Shown here piece after piece: positions 9,607-18,189 of a DNA stretch of 64,000 nt (position 1 is its first letter; each line of letters begins with the position of its first letter). The stretch comes from Shewanella avicenniae (GTDB lineage: Bacteria; Pseudomonadota; Gammaproteobacteria; Enterobacterales; Shewanellaceae). A program made the translations under genes and the position numbers. The stretch covers positions 2,790,001 to 2,854,000 of the forward strand of contig NZ_CP071503.1 of assembly GCF_017354945.1 (NCBI RefSeq), read 5' to 3'. The notes below the pieces were generated by a model, which saw nothing but the letters and a program-made list of their open reading frames with translations, was not told where the DNA came from and did not search any database.

Positions 9607-12246
9607 GTGTCCAGATCTCGCAGTCGCTTGAGCAACATTCGCAACTTCTACCTGCTGTTCTTCATGACGATTGTAGGGTGGGTCGCACTCGCCTATGTCA
9701 CGATGGAGCAGTTGATATCAGAGGAAAGCACTTATGCAGAACTGATTAATATCAGCGGCAAACAGCGAATGCTGTCGCAACGCGCGACGCTTTATGCCAT
9801 GACATCACGCTCAAATGATGAGCTTACCGCAAAAAGAGAGGTATCTAACGCACTTCGAGAAATGTTAGCTAACCACGAATTCATTCTCGATAATTCATCA
9901 ACGTCAGTAGTCGAAAAATATTTTTTTTCTGAGCCTTACGTTATAGATGAAACATTGAAAGTGTTTATTGACACGACGAAAAGGCTGACCTTCGGTGCGG
10001 ATGATTTTGATATTAACAACACCTTAAAAACGTCAGATGAACTTCTTAAGAAACTAGACGCAGCAGTCAATGAATATCAACGCGATGCAGAAGTTATCAG
10101 CACACAACTGTTAGAACGTGAACTACTCATTTTAGTTGGCTCAATTGTCACTTTGTCCTTGGAATACCTGTTTCTATTTCTGCCTATCTTTAGAGAGCTT
10201 AAAGAAAACGAACAGCAGTTAGTTAAAGCCAATGAAACATTTGACAAAATTGTTCGTAACTCGCCGGATGGAACGCAGATAATCTCCCGAGATGGAAAAT
10301 TAAAGTTTTACAGTGATTTATCCAGGCAACGCTTAGGCTACACCGATGAAGAAATGCTCAACCTGCGCATTGCCGATTGGGATTGTGGCTTATCTGCGCT
10401 GGAAATAGATCTCCTAGTAAAATCACTGTCGTACAATGAAACCTCCCTGTTTGAAACCAAGCATCGAACCAAAAATGGCGACACTTACGATGCACTAATA
10501 AGCGCAAAACTAATTGATCTTGATGGCGAACCCTATATCTATGCCTCAGTGAAAGACATCACCCATCTCAATCAAATGCGGCGACTAAGCAATATTGATG
10601 CGTTAAAGCTTCGTGTGGCCGCAGAATCCGCCAACATGGGGATTTGGGAGTGGGATTTAAGCTCAGGGAAAGCCATTTGGGATCATAAAATGTGTCAAAT
10701 CTTTGAAGTCAAGGCGCCTTTATCCTTCGAAGAGTGGCAAAGTTATATCGTGGAAGATGATAGAGCGAGAGTCGTTCGAGAAATTCAAGATGCACTAGAC
10801 ACTAATGGCTCGTTTCGAACCGATTACTGCGTACAATTGCCGAATGGAATACGCAAGCGACTCGAATCCTCCGCGAAACCCATGCTGGATGACGAAGGTA
10901 ATGTGACGTTGCGAGTGGGCACGATACGCGATATCTCCGACGCCTATAGAAATAACATGCAACTCAAAACACTCAATTACCAACTGAGTCAGGCGCAAGC
11001 GTTAGCCAAAATTGGCCATTGGGAATTTAATCACATCACCCAAGAGCTATATTGGTCAGATGAAATCTATACGATTTTTTCTATAGATCGCGAGAAAGTA
11101 AAACCCTCTCTCAACCTTTACCTGTCGTCGATTCATCCCGACGATAGGCCGGCCTTCGATGATATCTACCAAACATCCATTAGGACAAAAAAACCTTACG
11201 ACGTAACCCACAGATTCGTGCTTTCGGATGGCAGCATTAAGTTTGCTCGAGAAATTGGCCAGACGGTTTTTTCAATAGATGGCAAACCAAAACGCACGAT
11301 GGGCACGGTTCAAGACGTTACCGAGCAACAGCTGAGTCAAATCAAGTCGGAGCATCATTTAAACTTAATTGACCAGTACATTATCACCTCGGAAACCGAT
11401 CTCAATGGCGTCATTACTGACGTATCGAGTGCTTTCTGTAAACTCTGCGGTTACTCAAAAGAAGAACTTATTGGTAACACCCACAAGATGCTAAGCCATC
11501 CAGATACGCCAAGGTTCTACTATGAGGCGCTTTGGAAAGCGTTACTCAGAGGCGATACATGGCATGGAGAAATACAAAATCGAGACAAGTCGGGTCAATG
11601 CTACTGGCTCGCGTCGACCTACTCTCCTAGCGTTAATGCCTTTGGCCAAATCGTCGGTTATATGGAGATCAGTCAAGACATTACCGCCAGAAAGTTAGCT
11701 GAAGACCTGTCGATTAAAGACCAATTAACTGGTCTTTATAACCGGCTGCACATCGACCGCATGTTGGCAATAGAAGTTGAACGTTCACGTAGATATGGTG
11801 GCGCGCTATCGCTGATATTACTCGATATCGATCATTTCAAATCAATCAATGACACTTATGGTCACCTTGAAGGTGACCAAGTGCTCAAGCATTTAGCGCG
11901 ATTACTGCAAAGCTATTGCCGCAAATCAGACTGTGTGGGGCGCTGGGGAGGCGAAGAGTTTATCGTGATTTGCCCAAACACTAATAGCAAAGCAGCCAAT
12001 GTGTTAGCTGAGAAGTTACGCCAAGCGATTGCAGAACAGCACATACCCACTGTCGGACATATCAGTGCAAGCTTTGGTGTGACAGAAAGGGGAAGCGATG
12101 AAACAAATTTTAAATATCTAATTGAACGCGCAGATAAAGCCCTTTATCAAGCCAAAGATCAAGGGCGTAATAAGGTCGTGGTTGGATTAATACAGGTTAC
12201 CCCAGCACAACAGGTAGAAATGAGTAACAATGATGACAAGCAATGA
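9607..12246 (+). CDS. Membrane-anchored multi-PAS diguanylate cyclase with PilJ-type sensor
   Basis: The 879-residue protein starts at GTG; the next in-frame ATG (Met20) lies inside the first membrane helix. Domains in order: membrane helix (about 15-35), periplasmic region with the type-IV-pili-type sensor motif ISGKQRMLSQR, second membrane helix (about 175-195), about four PAS/PAC repeats (205-695; each ends in a DIT/DIS-type linker), and a GGDEF domain with RWGGEEFIVICP near residue 780. The GGEEF variant is active in most cyclases. No EAL domain follows. It probably integrates a nitrate-like or small-anion periplasmic signal with cytosolic PAS cues to make cyclic-di-GMP. Confidence 0.9.
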   Translation: MSRSRSRLSNIRNFYLLFFMTIVGWVALAYVTMEQLISEESTYAELINISGKQRMLSQRATLYAMTSRSNDELTAKREVSNALREMLANHEFILDNSSTSVVEKYFFSEPYVIDETLKVFIDTTKRLTFGADDFDINNTLKTSDELLKKLDAAVNEYQRDAEVISTQLLERELLILVGSIVTLSLEYLFLFLPIFRELKENEQQLVKANETFDKIVRNSPDGTQIISRDGKLKFYSDLSRQRLGYTDEEMLNLRIADWDCGLSALEIDLLVKSLSYNETSLFETKHRTKNGDTYDALISAKLIDLDGEPYIYASVKDITHLNQMRRLSNIDALKLRVAAESANMGIWEWDLSSGKAIWDHKMCQIFEVKAPLSFEEWQSYIVEDDRARVVREIQDALDTNGSFRTDYCVQLPNGIRKRLESSAKPMLDDEGNVTLRVGTIRDISDAYRNNMQLKTLNYQLSQAQALAKIGHWEFNHITQELYWSDEIYTIFSIDREKVKPSLNLYLSSIHPDDRPAFDDIYQTSIRTKKPYDVTHRFVLSDGSIKFAREIGQTVFSIDGKPKRTMGTVQDVTEQQLSQIKSEHHLNLIDQYIITSETDLNGVITDVSSAFCKLCGYSKEELIGNTHKMLSHPDTPRFYYEALWKALLRGDTWHGEIQNRDKSGQCYWLASTYSPSVNAFGQIVGYMEISQDITARKLAEDLSIKDQLTGLYNRLHIDRMLAIEVERSRRYGGALSLILLDIDHFKSINDTYGHLEGDQVLKHLARLLQSYCRKSDCVGRWGGEEFIVICPNTNSKAANVLAEKLRQAIAEQHIPTVGHISASFGVTERGSDETNFKYLIERADKALYQAKDQGRNKVVVGLIQVTPAQQVEMSNNDDKQ

Positions 12247-12323
12247 CAACAGATTACTTACCCAAATCACCGAGATCTTCGATAGATGCAAAGTGGCCAT
12301 GTCATCCAGTTGAATTTCAAGCA

Positions 12324-12351
12324 TAAAAAAACCGCCGTAAAGGCGGTTTTA
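12324..12351 (-). terminator. Terminator of the tRNA cluster
   Basis: Stem AAAACCGCC / GGCGGTTTT with a 5-base loop, just downstream of the last minus-strand tRNA-Glu; read on the minus strand it ends in a U-run. It fits as the end of the tRNA transcript. Confidence 0.75.
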
Positions 12352-12355
12352 AATT

Positions 12356-12431
12356 TGGCATCCCCTAGGGGATTCGAACCCCTGTTACCGCCGTGAAAGG
12401 GCGGTGTCCTAGGCCTCTAGACGAAGGGGAC
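12356..12431 (-). tRNA. tRNA-Glu (TTC), copy 1
   Basis: A 76-nt cloverleaf on the minus strand: acceptor GTCCCC/GGGGAT, anticodon loop CTTTCAC giving UUC, T-arm GGTTCGAATCC, encoded 3' CCA. Identical to the other four copies in this array. Confidence 0.97.
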
Positions 12432-12467
12432 CCTGGACTTCACTTTTTAACGAAGTGACAAACGATT

Positions 12468-12543
<76 letters not shown>

Positions 12544-12576
12544 GAAATTCTGTTCAACACAAAACTTCAGAAAATG

Positions 12577-12652
12577 TGGCATCCCCTAGGGGATTCGAAC
12601 CCCTGTTACCGCCGTGAAAGGGCGGTGTCCTAGGCCTCTAGACGAAGGGGAC
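12577..12652 (-). tRNA. tRNA-Glu (TTC), copy 2
   Basis: Same 76-nt sequence as copy 1, minus strand, encoded CCA. Spacer on either side differs from that of copies 3-5. Confidence 0.97.
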
Positions 12653-12690
12653 CCCGGACTTAAGCATTTATACTCCGCTTAAAAAGAGTT

Positions 12691-12766
12691 TGGCATCCCC
12701 TAGGGGATTCGAACCCCTGTTACCGCCGTGAAAGGGCGGTGTCCTAGGCCTCTAGACGAAGGGGAC
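12691..12766 (-). tRNA. tRNA-Glu (TTC), copy 3
   Basis: Same 76-nt sequence, minus strand. First member of the 141-bp tandem arrangement with copies 4 and 5. Confidence 0.97.
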
Positions 12767-12831
12767 CCATGGACCGTGTTTTACTTCGCTGCCGAAGAAC
12801 TTGGCTTTATACTCTGCCCTGTTAGAGAGTT

Positions 12832-12907
12832 TGGCATCCCCTAGGGGATTCGAACCCCTGTTACCGCCGTGAAAGGGCGGTGTCCTAGGCCTCTAGACGA
12901 AGGGGAC
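12832..12907 (-). tRNA. tRNA-Glu (TTC), copy 4
   Basis: Same 76-nt sequence, exactly 141 bases from copy 3; the 65-base spacer on each side appears identical. Confidence 0.97.
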
Positions 12908-12972
12908 CCATGGACCGTGTTTTACTTCGCTGCCGAAGAACTTGGCTTTATACTCTGCCCTGTTAGAGAGTT

Positions 12973-13048
12973 TGGCATCCCCTAGGGGATTCGAACCCCT
13001 GTTACCGCCGTGAAAGGGCGGTGTCCTAGGCCTCTAGACGAAGGGGAC
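12973..13048 (-). tRNA. tRNA-Glu (TTC), copy 5
   Basis: Same 76-nt sequence, exactly 141 bases from copy 4. Closest tRNA-Glu to the start of the transcript. Confidence 0.97.
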
Positions 13049-13066
13049 CCTGGACTGCGACCAATT

Positions 13067-13142
<76 letters not shown>

Positions 13143-13240
13143 GTGGTCGCTTCACACCCATTAACCGGAAGTTTTCACCGCCATGTCCCTGAGTGCGAGG
13201 CGCATTCTATGCATGACACCGAAATGTGTCAACGCATTTT

Positions 13241-14650
13241 TTAGGAATTTATTCTGCTTGCTACAAATTCAACCGCTTTGGATATTCTTTGCTCGCAACG
13301 GGTTTTCCCAATGAGAAACAGCGTGATATCCAGAGATGGTGATTGGCCAGCACCGGTAACGGCTACACGCAGTGGCATACCTACTTTGCCCATGCCAACG
13401 TCGAGTTCCGTCGCTGTTGCTTCAATGGCGTCATGAATTGCTTCAGGCGTCCATTCAGTGAGTGCAGCTACTTTTTGTTGCACTAACTTCAATGGCTCTA
13501 ACGCAACACCGCGCAGATGCTTCTTAGCCGCAGCTTCTTCAAACTCTTCAAAGTCCTCATAGAAGTAACGACTCGACGCCGCCAGTTCTTTTAAGGTCTT
13601 GGCACGCTCAGCAAGCGCCGTCACTACATCTTTCAATGCTGGGCCATTGCTGGTATCGATGTTCTGATCTTTCATGTGCCACTCAAGGTGTGATGCCACA
13701 TATTCAGGATCAGCCGACTTAATATAATGTTGGTTCAACCACAGCAGTTTTTCTGTGTTAAAGGCAGACGCTGCTTTGTTGATGTCATCCAGCTTGAAGA
13801 ACTGCACCATTTCATCAATCGAGAAGATTTCTTGATCGCCATGAGACCAGCCCAAACGCACCAAATAGTTCAACAAGGCTTCGGGTAAGTAGCCATCATC
13901 ACGGTATTGCATCACACTGACCGCGCCGTGACGTTTTGACAACTTAGCACCGTCGTCACCAAGGATCATCGCCACGTGCGCATATTCAGGGATAGGAGCA
14001 CCCAATGCTTGCAGAATATTGATCTGTTTGGGGGTGTTATTGATATGGTCTTCACCACGAATTACGCAGGTGATGCCCATATCCCAGTCATCAACCACTA
14101 CACAGAAGTTATAGGTAGGTGTGCCATCGGTACGGGCAATAATCAAATCATCCAACTCTTGGTTAGAGATTTCGATACGTCCACGTACGTGATCATCAAA
14201 CACTACGCTACCGTCGAGCGGATTTTTAAAGCGAACCACATAAGGCTCGTCGGTGTCACGCGGTGCATGATCACGGCAACAACCATCATATCCCTGACGT
14301 TCGCCTTTTGCCGCTTGCTCTTCACGTAATTTTTCTAAACGTTCTTTTGAGCAGTAACATTTATAGGCAGTGCCCTCTTCCAGCATTTTGCCAATCAACT
14401 CTTTATAGCGGTCGAAACGCTTAGTCTGGTAGTACGGACCTTCATCCCAATTCAGGTTTAGCCATTCCATCCCTTCTAAAATGGCATCGACAGCTTCCTG
14501 AGTCGAACGCTCCAGATCCGTGTCTTCAATACGCAATACGAATTCGCCGTTATTGGCACGAGCATGTAGCCAAGAATAAAGGGCTGTGCGAGCACCGCCC
14601 ACATGGAGATAGCCGGTTGGGCTAGGAGCAAAACGCGTCTTGATGGTCAT
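13241..14650 (-). CDS. gltX: Glutamyl-tRNA synthetase
   Basis: The 469-residue class-I synthetase charges tRNA-Glu with glutamate. The HIGH-type motif is [11 protein letters not shown] (9-19), the KMSKS-type motif is KLSKRHG (about 238), and a zinc-binding set is present (CYC near 98-100, then GCCRDHAP near 125), as in the E. coli enzyme. Length is normal. It lies directly upstream, on the same strand, of five tRNA-Glu genes, so enzyme and substrate may share a transcript. Upstream it diverges from dctP. Confidence 0.97.
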   Translation of the reverse strand: MTIKTRFAPSPTGYLHVGGARTALYSWLHARANNGEFVLRIEDTDLERSTQEAVDAILEGMEWLNLNWDEGPYYQTKRFDRYKELIGKMLEEGTAYKCYCSKERLEKLREEQAAKGERQGYDGCCRDHAPRDTDEPYVVRFKNPLDGSVVFDDHVRGRIEISNQELDDLIIARTDGTPTYNFCVVVDDWDMGITCVIRGEDHINNTPKQINILQALGAPIPEYAHVAMILGDDGAKLSKRHGAVSVMQYRDDGYLPEALLNYLVRLGWSHGDQEIFSIDEMVQFFKLDDINKAASAFNTEKLLWLNQHYIKSADPEYVASHLEWHMKDQNIDTSNGPALKDVVTALAERAKTLKELAASSRYFYEDFEEFEEAAAKKHLRGVALEPLKLVQQKVAALTEWTPEAIHDAIEATATELDVGMGKVGMPLRVAVTGAGQSPSLDITLFLIGKTRCEQRISKAVEFVASRINS

Positions 14651-14794
14651 AATCGAGCTTAAACCTTGATTTATTAAGAAGCCTACGCTGAGGCGAAAGA
14701 TAAGGCCGATATTCTATCAGCCCTCGAACAAAAAGGGCAAAATTCCACAATAACAAGATCTGCATCACACTTGGCATTTTCACAACCAGTCAGA

Positions 14795-14812
14795 TGTGTG
14801 GAAATCCACACA
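14795..14812. promoter_or_regulatory. Dyad upstream of dctP, candidate DctD enhancer site
   Basis: Perfect inverted repeat TGTGTGG-AAAT-CCACACA, about 110 bases upstream of the sigma-54 -24 element. That is a usual distance for an enhancer-binding activator, and dctD is encoded in the same cluster. A weaker related half (AATTCCACA) lies near 14741. The assignment to DctD is inference. Confidence 0.5.
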
Positions 14813-14920
14813 TTGACACCGTATTTGTGATTCAAATCTCGCACAAATAATAAAATAGTGTGATGGTCATCAATTAACCTACACTTTAATAACCAATGAG
14901 TTACATACTGTTAAACAAAT

Positions 14921-14936
14921 TGGCCTGTAACTTGCC
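14921..14936 (+). promoter_or_regulatory. Sigma-54 promoter of dctPQM
   Basis: TGGCCTGTAACTTGCC carries the -24 GG and -12 GC separated by exactly 10 bases, matching TGGCAC-N5-TTGC apart from CCT for CAC. It lies about 105 bases before the dctP ATG. The downstream regulator DctD has the GAFTGA loop needed to activate sigma-54 polymerase. Confidence 0.65.
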
Positions 14937-15041
14937 TTTAGTGTTTCAACCATTGGGGAATTTAGTGGTTTTCCCGGGTCAGATACGTAGTGATGGGGCA
15001 CGTGTCTAAACAACTTAAAAAGTGTCAGAAGGATAACCAAG

Positions 15042-16070
15042 ATGACTATAAGAAATACCAAGCACATCAGTTTTATCTCACAACCGCTGAAAACTATCGC
15101 TATGGCAGCATTTGCTGTTGGGGCAATGGCGACAAGTTTTATTGCTGCAGCTGAACCGGTAGAGATTAAGTTCTCGCACGTGGTTGCAGAAAACACACCT
15201 AAAGGCCAAGCTGCTTTGAAATTTAAAGCCTTGGTTGAAGAACGTTTACCAGGCGAATATACCGTTAGCGTATTCCCTAACTCACAATTGTTTGGTGACA
15301 ACAACGAATTGGCTGCACTGCTGCTGAACGACGTTCAATTTGTGGCGCCATCCCTGTCTAAGTTCGAGCGTTACACCAAGCGTTTACAACTGTTTGATCT
15401 GCCGTTCCTGTTTAAAGACATGGATGCAGTTGAAAAATTCCAAACGAGCGATGCAGGTCAATCACTGCTGAGTTCAATGAAGCGCAAAGGCATTGAAGGT
15501 ATGGGTTACCTGCACAATGGTATGAAGCAGTTCTCTGCTAACGATCCAATGACCTTACCTAAAGATGCATCAGGCAAAAAATTCCGCGTAATGGCCTCTG
15601 ACGTGCTTGCGGCTCAATTCGATACCCTTCAAGCAACTGCAGTTAAAAAACCATTCTCTGAAGTGTTTACCCTGCTGCAAACCCGCGCGATTGATGGTCA
15701 AGAAAACACTTGGTCAAATATCTACTCTAAAAAATTCTATGAAGTACAGTCTTACATCACTGAAAGTAATCACGGCGTTTTGGATTACATGGTCGTGACC
15801 TCTTCTGCATTCTGGAAAGGCTTACCTGCTGACAAACGTAAAGTGATCAAGCAATGTTTGGATGAAGCAATTGCCTTCGGTAACAAGCTGGCTGCTGACA
15901 AAAATGCTGAAGACCGTCAACTGATCGTTGATTCAGGTGTAACTAAAGTGGTTGAGCTGTCTGACAGCGAACGCCAAGCTTGGATTGATGCAATGAAGCC
16001 AGTATGGAAACAGTTCGAAGATCAAATCGGTAAAGACATGATCGATGCTGCTGTTGCAGCAAACAAATAA
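15042..16070 (+). CDS. dctP: TRAP transporter C4-dicarboxylate-binding protein DctP
   Basis: This 342-residue periplasmic receptor captures succinate, fumarate or malate and delivers it to DctQM. A signal peptide covers about 1-38, ending before AEPVEIKFSHV. The conserved KKFRVMAS segment holds the Arg that binds the substrate carboxylate. The ATG is preceded by a good AAGGAT ribosome site. It is first in a run of five same-strand genes and is followed by a GC-rich hairpin that may raise its level over the membrane subunits. Confidence 0.94.
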   Translation: MTIRNTKHISFISQPLKTIAMAAFAVGAMATSFIAAAEPVEIKFSHVVAENTPKGQAALKFKALVEERLPGEYTVSVFPNSQLFGDNNELAALLLNDVQFVAPSLSKFERYTKRLQLFDLPFLFKDMDAVEKFQTSDAGQSLLSSMKRKGIEGMGYLHNGMKQFSANDPMTLPKDASGKKFRVMASDVLAAQFDTLQATAVKKPFSEVFTLLQTRAIDGQENTWSNIYSKKFYEVQSYITESNHGVLDYMVVTSSAFWKGLPADKRKVIKQCLDEAIAFGNKLAADKNAEDRQLIVDSGVTKVVELSDSERQAWIDAMKPVWKQFEDQIGKDMIDAAVAANK

Positions 16071-16088
16071 GTAAAACTATAAATGTCC

Positions 16089-16111
16089 CGGGGGTGAATT
16101 AGCCCCCGTTT
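16089..16111 (+). terminator. Hairpin between dctP and dctQ, probable attenuator
   Basis: Stem CGGGGG / CCCCCG with an 8-base loop, followed by only TTT. It is strong enough to stabilise the 3' end of dctP mRNA or cause partial termination, giving more binding protein than permease. It lies 19 bases before the dctQ ATG. Confidence 0.55.
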
Positions 16112-16129
16112 CCGACTGGGGATCGAATT

Positions 16130-16780
16130 ATGCTTTCTCGTATTTTCGCTTACTTTGAGGAAGGTGTGCTCAACCTGACAATCTCCCTCATGACCATCCT
16201 CGTGTTTGTTGAAGTAGTTGCACGCTTTTTCTTCAACACCGGGTTTCTATGGATTCAGGAACTGACGCTGACATTGGCGGGCTGGTTTGTACTCTTTGGT
16301 ATGTCCTATGGCGTTAAAGTGGGCGCGCATATTGGGGTTGATGCCTTTGTGAGTAAACTTCCCAAAACTGGGCGAAAAGTTACTGCGTTGATAGCCGTCA
16401 CTATCTGTATAGCCTACTGTGGCTTGTTCTTAAAAGGCAGCTGGGATTACTTATCTCAAATGTACGCTGTGGGTATTCCAATGGAAGATCTTCATCTTCC
16501 TAAAGCACTGGTTGACAGCATTGACCCAGATAAACTCTGGGATATCTGGAAAATCGACGCTGAAGATCCGGCAGTACCGCTGTGGATTTCGCAAAGCATT
16601 CTGTTGATTGGTTTTGTAATGCTGACATGGCGCTTCGTTGAATTAATGATCGCGATTATCACCAACCGTTCTCTTGGCTTCGCCTTCCACGATGAAGCAA
16701 AAGAAAGTATGCATCTAGCGGATGAAATCAAAGCTGAAGAAAACGCTGATGCCACTTCTAAGACCAAACAAGATCAATAG
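16130..16780 (+). CDS. dctQ: TRAP transporter small permease DctQ
   Basis: The 216-residue inner-membrane subunit has four membrane helices, with a polar insertion between helices 3 and 4 (about 105-140, rich in DPDKLWDIWK) seen in C4-dicarboxylate DctQ proteins, and a charged C-terminal tail (EEAKAEENADATSK type). It forms the small half of the membrane complex with DctM. The dctM ATG follows 8 bases after its stop, so the two are translated from one message. Confidence 0.92.
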   Translation: MLSRIFAYFEEGVLNLTISLMTILVFVEVVARFFFNTGFLWIQELTLTLAGWFVLFGMSYGVKVGAHIGVDAFVSKLPKTGRKVTALIAVTICIAYCGLFLKGSWDYLSQMYAVGIPMEDLHLPKALVDSIDPDKLWDIWKIDAEDPAVPLWISQSILLIGFVMLTWRFVELMIAIITNRSLGFAFHDEAKESMHLADEIKAEENADATSKTKQDQ

Positions 16781-16788
16781 GTAACGCC

Positions 16789-18183
16789 ATGACTATTGCG
16801 ACTCTTTTTATCGTTTTATTCTTCTGTATGCTGCTTGGCATGCCGATCGCGATTGCGCTTGGTTTCTCCAGCATGCTGACAATTTTGTTGTTCTCGAACG
16901 ACTCACTTGCTTCTATCGCGTTAAAACTCTACGCCTCTGCGTCAGAGCATTACACTTTGCTGGCGATTCCGTTCTTCATTTTGTCCTCAGCATTTCTGTC
17001 AACTGGCGGTGTTGCTCGACGTATTATCGATTTCGCCATGGACAGCGTCGGCCACATTAAAGGTGGCTTGGCAATGGCGTCGGTAATGGCATGTATGCTG
17101 TTCGCGGCGGTATCGGGGTCATCACCTGCAACGGTAGCGGCAATTGGTTCAATCGTTATCGTGGGTATGGTAAAAGCCGGTTACCCAGAGAAATTTGCCG
17201 CTGGCGTTATCACCACCTCAGGCACACTGGGGATCCTTATTCCACCGTCAATCGTGATGCTGGTTTATGCAGCAGCAACCGAAGTATCAGCCGCCAAAAT
17301 GTTTATGGCGGGTTTGATCCCAGGTTTGATGATGGGCGGTCTATTGATGGTGGCGATTTACATCACCGCGCGTGTTAAAGGTTTGCCTTCTCGTCCATTC
17401 CCAGGCTTTAAACAATTAGGTATCTCCAGCGCCAAAGCGATCGGCGGCCTGATGCTGATTGTGATTGTACTTGGCTCAATCTACGGCGGTGTAGCATCAC
17501 CTACCGAAGCCGCGGCCGTTGCCTGTGTTTACGCGTATGCCGTTGCTGTGTTTGGCTACCGTGATATCGGCCCACTGAAGAATGTGGCTTGGCGTAAACA
17601 AGGTGAAAACCTAGGTAGTGCGATTGGCCGTAACCTATGGCATATGGCGTTAGGTTTAATCAAAACGCCAGCGGATAAAGAAGTCCGTACCGTGGTACGT
17701 GATGGCGCCAAAGTGAGCATCATGCTGCTGTTCATCATTGCCAACGCGATGCTGTTCGCGCACGTACTGACTACTGAGCGTATTCCGCACACCATTGCAG
17801 AAACCATCGTAGGTTGGGGATTGCCAGCGTGGGGATTCTTAATCATCGTGAACTTGCTGTTGCTGGCCGCAGGTAACTTCATGGAGCCATCTGCAATTCT
17901 GCTTATTATGGCGCCAATCTTGTTCCCAATTGCAGTTCAGTTAGGTATCGACCCGATCCACCTTGGTATCATCATGGTGGTGAACATGGAGATTGGTATG
18001 CTAACACCGCCGGTGGGGCTCAACCTCTTTGTGACGGCGGGGATAACGGGCAAGAGTATCGGCTGGGTAATTAAGTCCTGTGTACCTTGGTTACTGCTGC
18101 TGTTAATGTTCTTAGTATTGATCACTTATGTTCCAGCGATTTCACTGGCATTGCCAGACTACCTCGGTAACCTGCGCGGATAA
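16789..18183 (+). CDS. dctM: TRAP transporter large permease DctM
   Basis: This 464-residue protein is the Na+-driven transport subunit with about a dozen hydrophobic helices. Typical DctM segments are visible: GMPIAIALGFSS near the start, AVSGSSPATVAAIGSI (about 105-120), TSGTLGILIPPSI (about 143-155) and MEIGMLTPPVGLNLFV near the end. A polar stretch at about 260-305 makes it longer than the usual 425-430 residues. It lies 8 bases after dctQ and 6 bases before the apparent start of dctB. Confidence 0.94.
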   Translation: MTIATLFIVLFFCMLLGMPIAIALGFSSMLTILLFSNDSLASIALKLYASASEHYTLLAIPFFILSSAFLSTGGVARRIIDFAMDSVGHIKGGLAMASVMACMLFAAVSGSSPATVAAIGSIVIVGMVKAGYPEKFAAGVITTSGTLGILIPPSIVMLVYAAATEVSAAKMFMAGLIPGLMMGGLLMVAIYITARVKGLPSRPFPGFKQLGISSAKAIGGLMLIVIVLGSIYGGVASPTEAAAVACVYAYAVAVFGYRDIGPLKNVAWRKQGENLGSAIGRNLWHMALGLIKTPADKEVRTVVRDGAKVSIMLLFIIANAMLFAHVLTTERIPHTIAETIVGWGLPAWGFLIIVNLLLLAAGNFMEPSAILLIMAPILFPIAVQLGIDPIHLGIIMVVNMEIGMLTPPVGLNLFVTAGITGKSIGWVIKSCVPWLLLLLMFLVLITYVPAISLALPDYLGNLRG

Positions 18184-18189
18184 TATCCC

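Larger units (their letters stand above)
12691..12972 (-). repeat. 141-bp tandem duplication of tRNA-Glu plus spacer
   Basis: Two consecutive 141-base units, each a 76-nt tRNA-Glu and a 65-base spacer (CCATGGACCGTG... to ...GTTAGAGAGTT), followed by a further tRNA-Glu. The spacers at 12767-12831 and 12908-12972 read the same, so the copies arose recently or are kept alike by gene conversion. Confidence 0.9.

Noticed and set aside
12691..13048. Repeated units resembling a CRISPR array
   Set aside because: The repeats are 76-nt tRNA genes with cloverleaf structure and constant spacers; no cas genes are near.
14879..15304. 141-residue minus-strand ORF over the dctP promoter and start
   Set aside because: It overlaps the dctP signal peptide and sigma-54 promoter, and its sequence has no protein-like features.
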